Assembly (NCBI GenBank): GCA_964557855.1
Contig: CAZLBP010000007.1
Span: forward strand, 62,001 to 126,000
Length of the DNA: 64,000 bases
Reading direction: 5' to 3'
Source of the DNA: JAJRZL01 sp964557855
GTDB lineage: Bacteria > Zixibacteria > MSB-5A5 > GN15 > FEB-12
Shown piece by piece: positions 17,313-26,003 of the stretch. A program made the position numbers and the translations under genes. Each line of letters opens with the position of its first letter. The stretch's first letter is position 1. The notes under the pieces were generated by a model, which did no database searches, was not told the DNA's origin, and saw only the letters and a list, made by a program, of their open reading frames with translations.

Positions 17313-19109
17313 TTGTTGGCATTACGATCGGCCGTTTCAGGCATTCTGCTGTTACTTTGTTTGATTTTGATTAGTTCATGCGGCGGTGACGACGATGCTA
17401 TCGTCAACCCGGTTATCCCGGGCGAGTCCTGGAGACAGCCCTCGACCGGAACGGTAGAGTTTCTCTTCTCCGTCACCCATACCGACACTTTGCGTGTGGC
17501 GGTCGGCGGTAACGGGACGATACTAACTTCTCCGGACGGTACGTCCTGGACTACACAAGAGAGCGGGATCAGTCAGGATCTCTACGGCGTGGCCGCATCC
17601 GACAACCGTATTGTTGCTGTCGGCGAGGCGGGGACTATTCTCACTTCCACGGACGGCTACAACTGGGAGCAAGTGGATACTGTTTTGACGAGCGGCTGGC
17701 TTTATGGAATAACGTCGTCGGGAGATCGGTTCGTAGCCGTCGGGCAGAACGGAACCGTGCTCGCATCCTCGGATGGTCTCACCTGGGAGAGCCTGGATTC
17801 CAAGACGTTCAATTCACTGTACGGCGTTACCTGGAGAACCGGCGAATTCGTCGTGGTAGGGGCCGGAATAGCGTTCAGCTTTGCAGACACCGCGGCGGAG
17901 GTGGATACTTCGGATATCACAGTTGTGGATATCGTGCTGTACGACGTTGTCTCCTCTGACAGTTTTCTGGTTGCTGCCGGCCAGAGGGGGACGATCATGA
18001 CCTCAGTCGACGGTGAAGAGTGGGAGGTCCGGATTAACAAGGCACGCACCTCGCTTTTCGGTTTGGCCTGGTCAGGATTTGGTTTCACGGCTGTCGGCGA
18101 ACTGGGACAGATCCTAACCTCAACGGATGTAATCAATTGGACTATCGTTCATACGGATGACAATGACAACCTGCGCGATGTTTACTGGGACGGCGCTCAA
18201 TACATAACAGTGGGCTTCAACGGGACCATCCTGACCGCTGAACAGGATGGTCAAAACTGGGACTCGCAACCGTCGGGACCCAACCAGGACCTGAATGACA
18301 TAACAGCCATTGATTCGACGTTCGTCGCTGTCGGTGATACCGGAACAATCATCCTGTCCGATGACGGGATTCTCTGGACACGGTGGTCATCGTCGACCAC
18401 AGAAGACCTCCTGGGAGTGGCGGGCAACGGGGATATTCTGGTGGCGGTCGGCACGGGCGGCAGCATCGTTACTTCGGAGAATGGCCTGCACTGGAGAAGT
18501 CGAACCAGCGGGGTCGTGGAACAGCTGGAAGCGGTAGCGAGTTCCGGAAGTGGTTTTGCGGCCGTGGGTGATGCCGGGCGCATTGTTTATTCCGTGGATG
18601 GAACAAACTGGAATGAGGCGAGTTCACCGGTTGGTACACGCCTCCGCGATGTCGTGTGGACGGGGTTGCTCTTTGTCGCGGTCGGCGACAATGGGACAAT
18701 CGTATCGTCCACAAACGGGTCCGATTGGGTCAGTGATACGACCTTGGTCGTGGCCGGTGACCTGACCTGTATCGGAGTTCACGAAACCGTACTGTTTGCA
18801 TTCAGCAATACCGGGGACGTGATTCGCTGGGAGCCGGGCGGCTCGTGGGAGGTAGTCTACACGGATGTCCGGAACGTCGTACGATCTATAACGCGGACTG
18901 GTTCGCGGTGGGTGGCGGTTGGGTCCGGCGAAAGAAATGTGACCGGTAGTGCCGACCTGGAAAGTGTTAGCCTGATACTCACTTCCACAGATGGTCTGAG
19001 TTGGAGTGATGTTGTCGTTATCGAAGCGCCCTTTCTCAACGGCGTGATATGGAGCGGTGAGGCTGCGGTTGCGGTAGGTGACGGCGGGTTTGTGCTGAGG
19101 TCGCCGTAG
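17313..19109 (+). CDS. Lipoprotein with about fourteen propeller repeats (double beta-propeller)
   Basis: A 598-residue paralogue of the preceding gene without the Ig and TIG domains. Start TTG 17313 is preferred: gaggag (17301-17306) is six bases upstream, and the resulting N-terminus is a clean signal peptide with lipobox ISSC followed by GGDDD. About thirteen or fourteen repeats of AVG-x-x-GTI-x-TS-x-DG-x-x-W can be counted, enough for two seven-bladed propellers. One repeat is interrupted by an insert near residues 190-215 (FSFADTAAEVDTSD), and another is degenerate (AFSNTGDVIRWEPGGSW). No enzymatic motif is seen; an adhesion or ligand-binding role is inference. Confidence 0.8.
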   Translation: MLALRSAVSGILLLLCLILISSCGGDDDAIVNPVIPGESWRQPSTGTVEFLFSVTHTDTLRVAVGGNGTILTSPDGTSWTTQESGISQDLYGVAASDNRIVAVGEAGTILTSTDGYNWEQVDTVLTSGWLYGITSSGDRFVAVGQNGTVLASSDGLTWESLDSKTFNSLYGVTWRTGEFVVVGAGIAFSFADTAAEVDTSDITVVDIVLYDVVSSDSFLVAAGQRGTIMTSVDGEEWEVRINKARTSLFGLAWSGFGFTAVGELGQILTSTDVINWTIVHTDDNDNLRDVYWDGAQYITVGFNGTILTAEQDGQNWDSQPSGPNQDLNDITAIDSTFVAVGDTGTIILSDDGILWTRWSSSTTEDLLGVAGNGDILVAVGTGGSIVTSENGLHWRSRTSGVVEQLEAVASSGSGFAAVGDAGRIVYSVDGTNWNEASSPVGTRLRDVVWTGLLFVAVGDNGTIVSSTNGSDWVSDTTLVVAGDLTCIGVHETVLFAFSNTGDVIRWEPGGSWEVVYTDVRNVVRSITRTGSRWVAVGSGERNVTGSADLESVSLILTSTDGLSWSDVVVIEAPFLNGVIWSGEAAVAVGDGGFVLRSP

Positions 19110-19229
19110 GGGTGGGGTCAATTACTGTGCCGATCAAGAAAATCGGCGGGGTCAAGTTCCGCCGCTACGCGGGATAATACCGGTCGAGACTCATCTTGTA
19201 AGGCAATCCTGACAACTACCCACGCAACC

Positions 19230-19736
19230 TCACACTTTCGGGATTTCCATACCGTATTGCTCCCAATCTTCCATGGCCGGGCCGTAAAGGGACGGTACCT
19301 TGAGGCCGGCCTGACGCATCAGGACCGTCATTTGACCGCGATGATGAATCTGGTGCTGAATGAGGGCGGTGACGGTAAACCGTCGCTCCCATTTTTCACC
19401 GTACATTTCATCCACGATCTGCAACGAATCATCATTCCAGCCGGACGTGATTCTTTCAACCATGGCGGCGGAGATGCTCTTATAGGCGCCGGCGATTTCA
19501 ATCGCTTTGGTCGGTACCGGAGCTTCGGGGTTCAGCATCTCTTTGAGCGTCAGGCCGGTGTAGCTCATCATCTCCGGGATAGTCGTCGTTATGTGCCAGG
19601 CGATTCTTCCGAGGGTGCGATGTCCGTCGCGGATGGATTGGGAGAGTGATTCATCGGTGAGCGCGTCCATGACGCGTTCGGTCATTTTGGATTCGCTTTT
19701 CCAGGCCTGCACGAATTCCTGAATTGTGTTGTACAT
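19230..19736 (-). CDS. DinB/YfiT-like four-helix protein
   Basis: A 168-residue protein of the DinB superfamily, metal-binding four-helix bundles that include thiol-dependent transferases. The metal-ligand histidines expected for the family are present: His in LGRIAWHI near residue 48 and the pair in QHQIHHRGQ near 130-134. It ends LYGPAMEDWEQYG, typical of the group. The function of most members is unknown. It is convergent with the propeller lipoprotein gene; the 120-base gap contains a G/C-rich repeat-like stretch (gcggggtcaagttccgccgc). Confidence 0.85.
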   Translation of the reverse strand: MYNTIQEFVQAWKSESKMTERVMDALTDESLSQSIRDGHRTLGRIAWHITTTIPEMMSYTGLTLKEMLNPEAPVPTKAIEIAGAYKSISAAMVERITSGWNDDSLQIVDEMYGEKWERRFTVTALIQHQIHHRGQMTVLMRQAGLKVPSLYGPAMEDWEQYGMEIPKV

Positions 19737-19821
19737 GGTGTTCCTTTTTGTCTAGCGTGATGGCACCGATCTTGCGATTCTTGTCGTTCTCGAACAGGAT
19801 CCGAACTATCCGGTTACTGCT

Positions 19822-20772
19822 TTATCGCCCGTCAGGATCATTGTCCAGAATCCTATCAATCTTCGATATCGTATCTTCAGACAATTCAAGGTCTGAAGCA
19901 ATCACATTTTCTTTGACGTGCTCCAGTTTGGTCGCTCCAACAATAGCGCAACTGATCTCTTTTTTTCGGAGAATCCAGGCCAGGGACAACTGACCCACCG
20001 TATGTCCTTTGTCTTCTGCCAGTTGCGTCAACTTCCTAACCTTCTCGATATTCTTCTCAGTCAAATCTTCCTTGAGCCAGTCACTACCGGCGGCTCGGCT
20101 TTCCTCAGGAATACCTTGGTTGTACTTGCCGGTAAGTATCCCGCCGGCGAGTGGCGACCAGACGACCAGTCCCATACCGTTTCGCCTGGAGGCCGGGATG
20201 ATATTCGGTTCGATATGTCGATCCAGCATATTATACCGGGGTTGTTCAACTACTGGACTATAGGCATTGAATGCGCGGGCATCACCGATTGCTCTTTCAA
20301 TCTGGTGAGCTTCCCAAACGGACGTACCCCAGTACAGGATTTTGCCCTGTCGGACGAGGTCGTCCATGGCGCGCACTGTCTCCTCAACTTCGGTGCGTTT
20401 GTCGAAGCGGTGACAGAAATAAAGATCGAGGTAGTCCGTCCCGATTCTCTTCAGGGTCTTCTCTATGGATTCCATGATGTGTTTTCGGCTCAGACCGCGA
20501 TCGTTGACGTTCTCCGACATGGGCCAGTAGAGTTTGCTGGAGAGGACCAGATCCGATCTCTGCATATCTTTGATTGCCTTGCCGACGACTCTTTCCGCCT
20601 CACCCCTGGCGTAAATGTCAGCGATATCGATGAAATTGACGCCGGCATCGACTGCGGCATGGATGATGGACACGGCTTCCTTTTCGGCAACTGTGCCGCC
20701 ATAGGTTAACCAGGCTCCCAGGGCAATCTCTGAGATCTGTAGTCCACTGTTGCCGACCCGACGATATTCCAT
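19822..20772 (-). CDS. Aldo/keto reductase, KCNAB/YghZ-like
   Basis: A 316-residue NADPH-dependent oxidoreductase with a TIM-barrel fold. ATG 20772 is chosen because agaggag lies just upstream and the barrel begins at once (MEYRRVGNSGLQISEIALG); the frame stays open ten codons further. The catalytic tetrad is visible as Asp and Tyr in DIADIYARGEAE, Lys in LSSKLYWP and His in YFCHRFD. LAWILRKKEISCAIVGATK forms the cofactor-binding end. It resembles the voltage-gated potassium channel beta-subunit branch. The physiological substrate cannot be told. Confidence 0.93.
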   Translation of the reverse strand: MEYRRVGNSGLQISEIALGAWLTYGGTVAEKEAVSIIHAAVDAGVNFIDIADIYARGEAERVVGKAIKDMQRSDLVLSSKLYWPMSENVNDRGLSRKHIMESIEKTLKRIGTDYLDLYFCHRFDKRTEVEETVRAMDDLVRQGKILYWGTSVWEAHQIERAIGDARAFNAYSPVVEQPRYNMLDRHIEPNIIPASRRNGMGLVVWSPLAGGILTGKYNQGIPEESRAAGSDWLKEDLTEKNIEKVRKLTQLAEDKGHTVGQLSLAWILRKKEISCAIVGATKLEHVKENVIASDLELSEDTISKIDRILDNDPDGR

Positions 20773-21517
20773 GGATGACTCCTCTCTTCGATTCTCGTTC
20801 AATTGGAGGCAAAATACAGAACGGATTGACGAAAAGCAAATGGGTGCGGGTGGGGGTTCCCCCGGGTCTTGGGGGATCCTCAGCCCGGATTATTCATGAA
20901 CAGGAAGAATCGAATCACAGCCTGTACAACAAGCCAGATCAAAAAACCTCATGCTTCGACTCCGCTCTGGATCACTCGATTCCGTGTCACCCTCAGTGGA
21001 GTTGATGGGTTAGGAAAAAGGACAATGCGACAGGCCGGCAGCTGTTTTTAGGACTAAATGAATTATCCGCGTTAGAAGATGCCCGCTTTACATATGCGGC
21101 AGGTCCGGTCCTGCCCTGGGGAGATGTGACCTGCCGCTCTTACTTCTCAACAGGTTAGGTGTCAGGTCACAATCCCGCTGACGCGGGCTCAAGACCTGAC
21201 ACAACAGTAAGCTAGTGTCCTGCGTCTAACACTTCTTTACATTTCAACTGGGCATTTGGGGGCTGCCAGAAATTGTTCTCAGTTGCTAAGACGCGGCGTT
21301 TCATGTGCTTTTGTGCGACCATGTTAAGTCAAGGTCATTTTAACAACGTAAAGACATTTATGACGCACTACACTAGAGGCGGCAAGTCACACGACTCCAC
21401 TGACGTGGATTGGCAAGGCCTGCCGCAACCGGCAGTGTCAGTGAGATTGCTTCGTCGTCCTCCAAGGCAGACTCCTTGCAATGACCCCGGCCGGCGGTTT
21501 GCCCCAGTCCTTCGTAA
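20773..21517. repeat. Long intergenic region with hairpin and dispersed-repeat sequences
   Basis: A gap of 745 bases without a credible gene. It contains GGCAGG-TCCGGT-CCTGCC near 21100-21117. A nested hairpin at 21159-21202 has outer arms GTGTCAGGTC / GACCTGACAC and inner arms CCCGC / GCGGG. A short CTGCCG / CGGCAG stem lies at 21420-21435. The stretch 21443-21484 (gagattgcttcgtcg ... cttgcaatgac) resembles a repeat I have seen in intergenic regions of many environmental bacterial genomes. None of these has an obvious coding role. Confidence 0.55.
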
Positions 21518-22564
21518 TCAAGAGGCCGGCTTCATGAACGTGCCCTGGAATGAATTGGTCAGGAGGTCTTCCAGTGTTCTGTAGACGGGACGGTTGTTGA
21601 AGTCCAGGTCGCGACGCGCTTTCATCGAGGAATATGCCCAATCGTAGTCCAGGAGTTTCACGATGTCCGGGTAGAAGGAGATCTTACTTCTGCCCTTCAA
21701 GCGTCCCCAAATGAGCGACAGCCGCGCGGCGGCGTCGAGGATCGGCCGGGGAAACCGGAACAGATGAGGCGTTCTTCCCAGCAGAGAAGAGAGGGTTAAG
21801 ACAAGCTCTCGGACGGTAATGTTGTCGCCGGCCAGGATATAGCGTTCATTGGAAAGTCCTTTTTCGAGTGCCTTTACAATTGCCGGGGCGACATCGCGGA
21901 GATCGACCAGGTTTATCCTATTAGGAATATTCGGTACGATAAAGCGGCTGAATTTACGGAGGGCTTTTTCGCGATCCTTGCCCGTCCTTGAGGGCGCCAC
22001 GATCATGGACGGATTGACGATGACGAGTTCCGGGGTGTCGGCGCTGTTGCACAGTTTGAGGAGCTCTTCTTCGGCAGCGCGCTTGGTCATGATGTATGGG
22101 ATTTTGAGTCGGTCAAGATTGAAGGGAGTGTCTTCGGTAACTTTCTCGGGAGCGTCTTTTCCACCGTTGGCTTCGTCCTCGCCACGCTTGACGGCCGCCA
22201 CCGCTACTATCGATGATACTTGCACAAACCGCTGCACTCCCGCCTTTCGGGCGGCCTTGAAGAGCTCGATGGCCGCGAACGTGTTGATGCCGGTGAACTG
22301 AGTCAGCCGGTCCTTCCGGAAATTGACCCAGGCCGCCGTATGAATGATCCCGTCGATACCTTGCACCAGTTCGGCGATCTGGTCGGAATTTCGAAGATCG
22401 GCTACGCGCTTTTCCAGTCCCAGGGAATCAATGTAGGTGGTGTTTGAGTCTTGTCTGACATGCGCTACGGGTCGGCAACCCGATCGGGTTAGTTCATAGA
22501 GAAGCTGTTTCCCGAGCGTACCCGAGGCGCCGGTTACGAGGATCTTGCTTTTGCTGATATTCAT
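21518..22564 (-). CDS. Extended-SDR NAD(P)-dependent epimerase/dehydratase
   Basis: A 348-residue extended short-chain dehydrogenase. ATG 22564 begins directly at the Rossmann motif (KILVTGASGTLGKQLL); the frame runs 53 codons further upstream but without homology. The catalytic Tyr-Lys pair is in YIMTKRAAEE, preceded by VQVSSIVAV. The overall pattern is closest to dihydroflavonol-4-reductase and 3-beta-hydroxysteroid dehydrogenase-like epimerases acting on lipids or sugars. It is divergent from the carbamoyltransferase module, 103 bases away, so the two may share a regulatory region. Confidence 0.88.
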   Translation of the reverse strand: MNISKSKILVTGASGTLGKQLLYELTRSGCRPVAHVRQDSNTTYIDSLGLEKRVADLRNSDQIAELVQGIDGIIHTAAWVNFRKDRLTQFTGINTFAAIELFKAARKAGVQRFVQVSSIVAVAAVKRGEDEANGGKDAPEKVTEDTPFNLDRLKIPYIMTKRAAEEELLKLCNSADTPELVIVNPSMIVAPSRTGKDREKALRKFSRFIVPNIPNRINLVDLRDVAPAIVKALEKGLSNERYILAGDNITVRELVLTLSSLLGRTPHLFRFPRPILDAAARLSLIWGRLKGRSKISFYPDIVKLLDYDWAYSSMKARRDLDFNNRPVYRTLEDLLTNSFQGTFMKPAS

Positions 22565-22667
22565 GGTTATCGTTCTTTTTCCGTATTGCCGAATAGGTAA
22601 CTGAAGGTTACAGTATAATGAATGTTTTGTCAGTATAATGCATTTACATACCAATAACGATCGAAAA

Positions 22668-22913
22668 ATGAAGAGTGTTCTCAAACGAATCTGGGAATGG
22701 TGGAAACCGATCGGGCTGGCCATAGGCCGTTTTCAAACCAAAGTAATCATATCCATCTTCTATTTCCTGATCATCTCTCCATTCGGATTGATTATGAGGT
22801 TGTTCGGCTGGGATCCCCTCCGGGTCAGAAAATCAAAGGTGAAGGCAGGCACCAACTGGCAAGATGTCAAACAGCCGGAACCTGATTTGGAATCACTGCG
22901 AAGGCAAAGTTGA
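22668..22913 (+). CDS. Small membrane protein of the carbamoyltransferase module
   Basis: An 81-residue protein from ATG 22668 (an in-frame ATG at 22638 would add ten residues). It has a basic, Trp-rich N-terminus (RIWEWWKPIG) and one long hydrophobic segment (about residues 25-45, IISIFYFLIISPFGLIMRLFG). A polar tail follows. Small proteins of this look are often found next to NodU/TobZ-like carbamoyltransferases in environmental genomes, but I know no assigned function. It ends two bases before the carbamoyltransferase ATG. Confidence 0.7.
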   Translation: MKSVLKRIWEWWKPIGLAIGRFQTKVIISIFYFLIISPFGLIMRLFGWDPLRVRKSKVKAGTNWQDVKQPEPDLESLRRQS

Positions 22914-22915
22914 CG

Positions 22916-24652
22916 ATGAAGATACTGGGTATTTCGTGCTTCTATCATGATGCTGCGGCATCGCTTGTTATCGACGGGCAGCTGGTCGCGGCTTCCAGCG
23001 AGGAACGTTTCAGCCGCAGGAAACACGACCCGGAGCTGCCTCGCGGCGCGGCCGCATTCTGTCTAAAGAAGGCCGGCATCGACATCAACGACCTCGACTA
23101 CGTGGTCTTCTACGACAAGCCTTTCACGAAATTCGACCGAATACTGACCGGTTATATGTCGGAGCCGTTTCGGTCATACAAGCCGTTCCTTGAGGCCATG
23201 CCCATCTGGCTGAGGCGCAAGCTGTGGACCGATCATGTCATCCAGAAGGAGTTGGGTTACGAAGGTGAGGTGCTGTACGTGCCTCATCATCTATCCCATG
23301 CCGCCGGAACTTTTTTTACGTCCCCGTTTGACCGGGCGGCTATCCTTACGATTGACGGAGTCGGAGAGTGGGCCAACGCCTCATACGGCACCGGAGACAA
23401 CAACCGGGTGCGTTTGATGCGTGAGATGCACTATCCGCATTCGGTGGGGCTTCTGTACTCCGCCATGACGTATTATCTCGGATTTCAGGTCAATTCGGCC
23501 GAGTACAAAGTGATGGGTCTGGCCCCTTATGGGGAGCCGCGATACGCGGACCTCATTGAAGAAGAGCTGGTGACGATCCATGAAGACGGTTCAATCCACC
23601 TCAATATGAAGTATTTCACGTTCCACTACGGCATGACGATGACCGGCGCGGCTATGGAAAGGCTGTTCGGCCGGCCGCGTCGCGCACCCGAGTCCGGATT
23701 GGAGTCGTTTCACGAGGACGTGGCGGCATCGATACAAAAAGTCACGGAAAAGATCGTGCTGCGCATGTGCCGGCATGTGCGGCAAGAGACCGGTATGCCG
23801 AATCTGTGTCTATCGGGCGGTGTGGCCTTGAACTGCCGCGCCAATGGATTCTTGCTCGAGGAGGAGATATTCGACGAAGTTTTCGTTCAGCCGGCCTCAG
23901 GTGATGCCGGTGGATCGGTTGGGGCTGCTCTGTACGTGCATTACAAGTTGACCGGTGAGAACAAGAGACTTCAGCCGTTTTTCGACCTGGGAGCCTCGTA
24001 TACCGATAATGACATTCGGCGGCTTTTGGAACTGCACGGCATACCTTATCGGGACAGCGCTATGTCGTCGAATCTGGCGACTGTCGCTGAAGCGGTCGCG
24101 GAGGGTCGGATTGTCGGCATTTATCAGGGAGCGGCGGAGTTCGGGCCGCGGGCCCTGGGTTTCCGGACAATCGTCGCCGATGCTCGCAGCAACGACATGA
24201 AAGAGCGGATCAATGCCGCCGTCAAGTATCGCGAACCATTCCGGCCGTTTGCGCCGGCGGTGCTGGTCGAACGAGCCTCGGACTATTTCTCGTGCCGGGG
24301 CGAGGCGCCGTTTATGCTGTTCAATTTCACCGTTCATGAGGATACGCGGCAGCTTATCCCGGCGGTGACCCATGTCGATAATTCGTCACGCATTCAAACG
24401 GTGGCGCGCACGGATAATCCCGTGTTTTACGATCTGATAGAAGAGTACCGGAAAATCACCGGCATTGCGGTGGTACTCAATACGTCGTTCAATCTGCGCG
24501 GACATCCGATTGTTAATACGCCCGAAGATGCGTTTGCGACCTTTTGCTCCGGCGGTATTGACTTATTGCTCATGGGGCCGTATCTTATAGACAAGAAGGA
24601 GGTCCCGGAGGAGTTGCAGCAGAAGTTCAGGTTCGAAAAAGCTCCTGACTAG
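22916..24652 (+). CDS. O-carbamoyltransferase, NodU/CmcH/TobZ family
   Basis: A 578-residue enzyme predicted to make carbamoyl-adenylate from carbamoyl phosphate and ATP and move the carbamoyl group to a hydroxyl of a sugar or other acceptor. The N-terminal Kae1-like domain shows FYHDAAASLVIDG, EERFSRRKHD, the iron-binding HHLSHA motif and LSGGVALNCRANG. The C-terminal YrdC-like domain starts near residue 370 with FGPRALGFRTIVADAR. Length is normal. Start ATG 22916 follows the previous stop closely, with aagg upstream. The neighbours (small membrane proteins, SGNH hydrolases) suggest modification of a cell-surface glycan, but no glycosyltransferases are present nearby. Confidence 0.93.
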   Translation: MKILGISCFYHDAAASLVIDGQLVAASSEERFSRRKHDPELPRGAAAFCLKKAGIDINDLDYVVFYDKPFTKFDRILTGYMSEPFRSYKPFLEAMPIWLRRKLWTDHVIQKELGYEGEVLYVPHHLSHAAGTFFTSPFDRAAILTIDGVGEWANASYGTGDNNRVRLMREMHYPHSVGLLYSAMTYYLGFQVNSAEYKVMGLAPYGEPRYADLIEEELVTIHEDGSIHLNMKYFTFHYGMTMTGAAMERLFGRPRRAPESGLESFHEDVAASIQKVTEKIVLRMCRHVRQETGMPNLCLSGGVALNCRANGFLLEEEIFDEVFVQPASGDAGGSVGAALYVHYKLTGENKRLQPFFDLGASYTDNDIRRLLELHGIPYRDSAMSSNLATVAEAVAEGRIVGIYQGAAEFGPRALGFRTIVADARSNDMKERINAAVKYREPFRPFAPAVLVERASDYFSCRGEAPFMLFNFTVHEDTRQLIPAVTHVDNSSRIQTVARTDNPVFYDLIEEYRKITGIAVVLNTSFNLRGHPIVNTPEDAFATFCSGGIDLLLMGPYLIDKKEVPEELQQKFRFEKAPD

Positions 24653-24707
24653 AGCAGAACGTACATATTGGTTAGCAGATGCCGAACGAATCAGGCGGGG
24701 ATAGAAT

Positions 24708-24869
24708 ATGTTCAGACGGTTGCGGATATTCTCGGAACTCTGGTATTTTCTTAAGACATCAAAAAAATGGTGGTTGGGACCTATTTTTGTTTTTTTGTTG
24801 CTCATGTCGCTTCTGATACTCTTCACGGAATCATCGGCACTGGCGCCCTTCATCTACTCCCTGTTTTAG
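24708..24869 (+). CDS. DUF5989-type 53-residue membrane protein
   Basis: A 53-codon gene read directly from the sequence: ATG 24708 to TAG 24867-24869. The product starts MFRRLRIFSELWYFLKTSKK, followed by WWLGP and a hydrophobic segment of about 20 residues, and ends ESSALAPFIYSLF. This is the hallmark sequence of DUF5989 proteins that sit between carbamoyltransferase and SGNH-hydrolase genes in many environmental genomes. One transmembrane helix is predicted. The role is unknown; a membrane anchor or assembly factor for its neighbours is inference. It lies 55 bases after the carbamoyltransferase and 14 before the next gene. Confidence 0.82.
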   Translation: MFRRLRIFSELWYFLKTSKKWWLGPIFVFLLLMSLLILFTESSALAPFIYSLF

Positions 24870-24883
24870 TTTACGGAGTAATA

Positions 24884-25984
24884 ATGCCGAAAAAGGGAGA
24901 AAAGCCGGCGCGCCAACCGGTCCCGCTGTATGCCAAGGTGGCGGGGGCGGTGGTGTCTCTCGTAGTCTTCTGCCTGGCCGTCGAATTGGCCCTTCGAGCG
25001 GTCGATGCCAACCTGTACTACAAGAATCAGTTCTTCCCCATAAATCGTGACATCGATTTCACCGAGGTTTACAAGAAGGACCCGGACCTGTTCTGGCGGT
25101 TTCGAACGGATCTGGTGATCGACTCCGAACGGTTCAGCCACATACACTATCGTATCAATTCCGAAGGCCGTCGCGGGCCGGAGACGCTGGCAGAAAAACC
25201 GGATCTGCGAGTGTTAGCGCTGGGCAATTCCTGCACGTTCGGCTGGGGCATTCCGCACGATCACGCGTGGACGTATCTTCTGGAGGAACTCCTGGAGTTA
25301 AATCTGCCGATCGAGGATGCCGAAGTCATCAATGCCGGCGTGCCGGGGTACACATCGTATCAGGGCAAAGTCTATCTCGAACAGGAATTACTGGAGCTGA
25401 ATCCGGACGTGATCCTGATCATGTTCGGCTGGAACGATCACTGGGCGGCCGGGGAGGGGATCGGCGACGCCGAGCAGGAGATGCCGTCGGAATGGGTGCT
25501 GACCGTACACAATCTGGTCTCCCCTTTAAAGATGTACCAGTTGATGCGGAAGGTCGTGTTGACGCTGTCTGAGGACGAGAAGCAGGTGCCGCTGGATGAG
25601 ATCACGACGCGACGCCGGGTCACGACGGATGAGTTCTTCATGAATCTTAAATCGATGGCGCAAATGGCTCGTTCCCGAGACGCTCTGCCGGTGCTGCTGG
25701 TGCCGCCCATTGCTTCGCTGGAGGGCTATTTCGGTAACATCAAGTCGACGCTGCATAAGCTGCATGAACGGTATCAGTTCGAGGTTAAGCGTGTGGGGAC
25801 AGTAGACAGTGTAGCAGTGGTCGATCTGCAGACCGCATTCGACGACTACAATGATCTGTTTGCCGATCCGCACGATGATCCCATTCACTTCAACGGCAAA
25901 GGCCAGGCGGTGACGGCTGTGGCCGTGGCCGAGACCCTGGTGCCGTTGTTGTCCCCACAACAACCGGCTGACAGCACCAATTAA
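24884..25984 (+). CDS. Membrane-anchored SGNH/GDSL hydrolase (first of a tandem pair)
   Basis: A 366-residue protein from ATG 24884, with ggag nine bases upstream. One N-terminal transmembrane helix (about residues 15-37) is followed by an SGNH hydrolase domain. The nucleophile is S116 in ALGNSCTFGWG, so the usual GDS is GNS. Gly is in NAGVPGYTS, Asn in GWNDHW and the Asp/His pair in DPIHFNGKG. Such enzymes are esterases or acyltransferases acting on carbohydrate acetyl or acyl groups. In this module an envelope glycan is the likely substrate. It is about 45 percent alike by eye to the next gene, so they are probably tandem duplicates. Confidence 0.86.
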   Translation: MPKKGEKPARQPVPLYAKVAGAVVSLVVFCLAVELALRAVDANLYYKNQFFPINRDIDFTEVYKKDPDLFWRFRTDLVIDSERFSHIHYRINSEGRRGPETLAEKPDLRVLALGNSCTFGWGIPHDHAWTYLLEELLELNLPIEDAEVINAGVPGYTSYQGKVYLEQELLELNPDVILIMFGWNDHWAAGEGIGDAEQEMPSEWVLTVHNLVSPLKMYQLMRKVVLTLSEDEKQVPLDEITTRRRVTTDEFFMNLKSMAQMARSRDALPVLLVPPIASLEGYFGNIKSTLHKLHERYQFEVKRVGTVDSVAVVDLQTAFDDYNDLFADPHDDPIHFNGKGQAVTAVAVAETLVPLLSPQQPADSTN

Positions 25985-26003
25985 CAATCATATATTGGCA
26001 CCT

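Noticed and set aside
21273..21584. A 103-codon open frame in the long intergenic region
   Set aside because: It runs through a dispersed repeat and into the antisense of the SDR gene; no domain seen.
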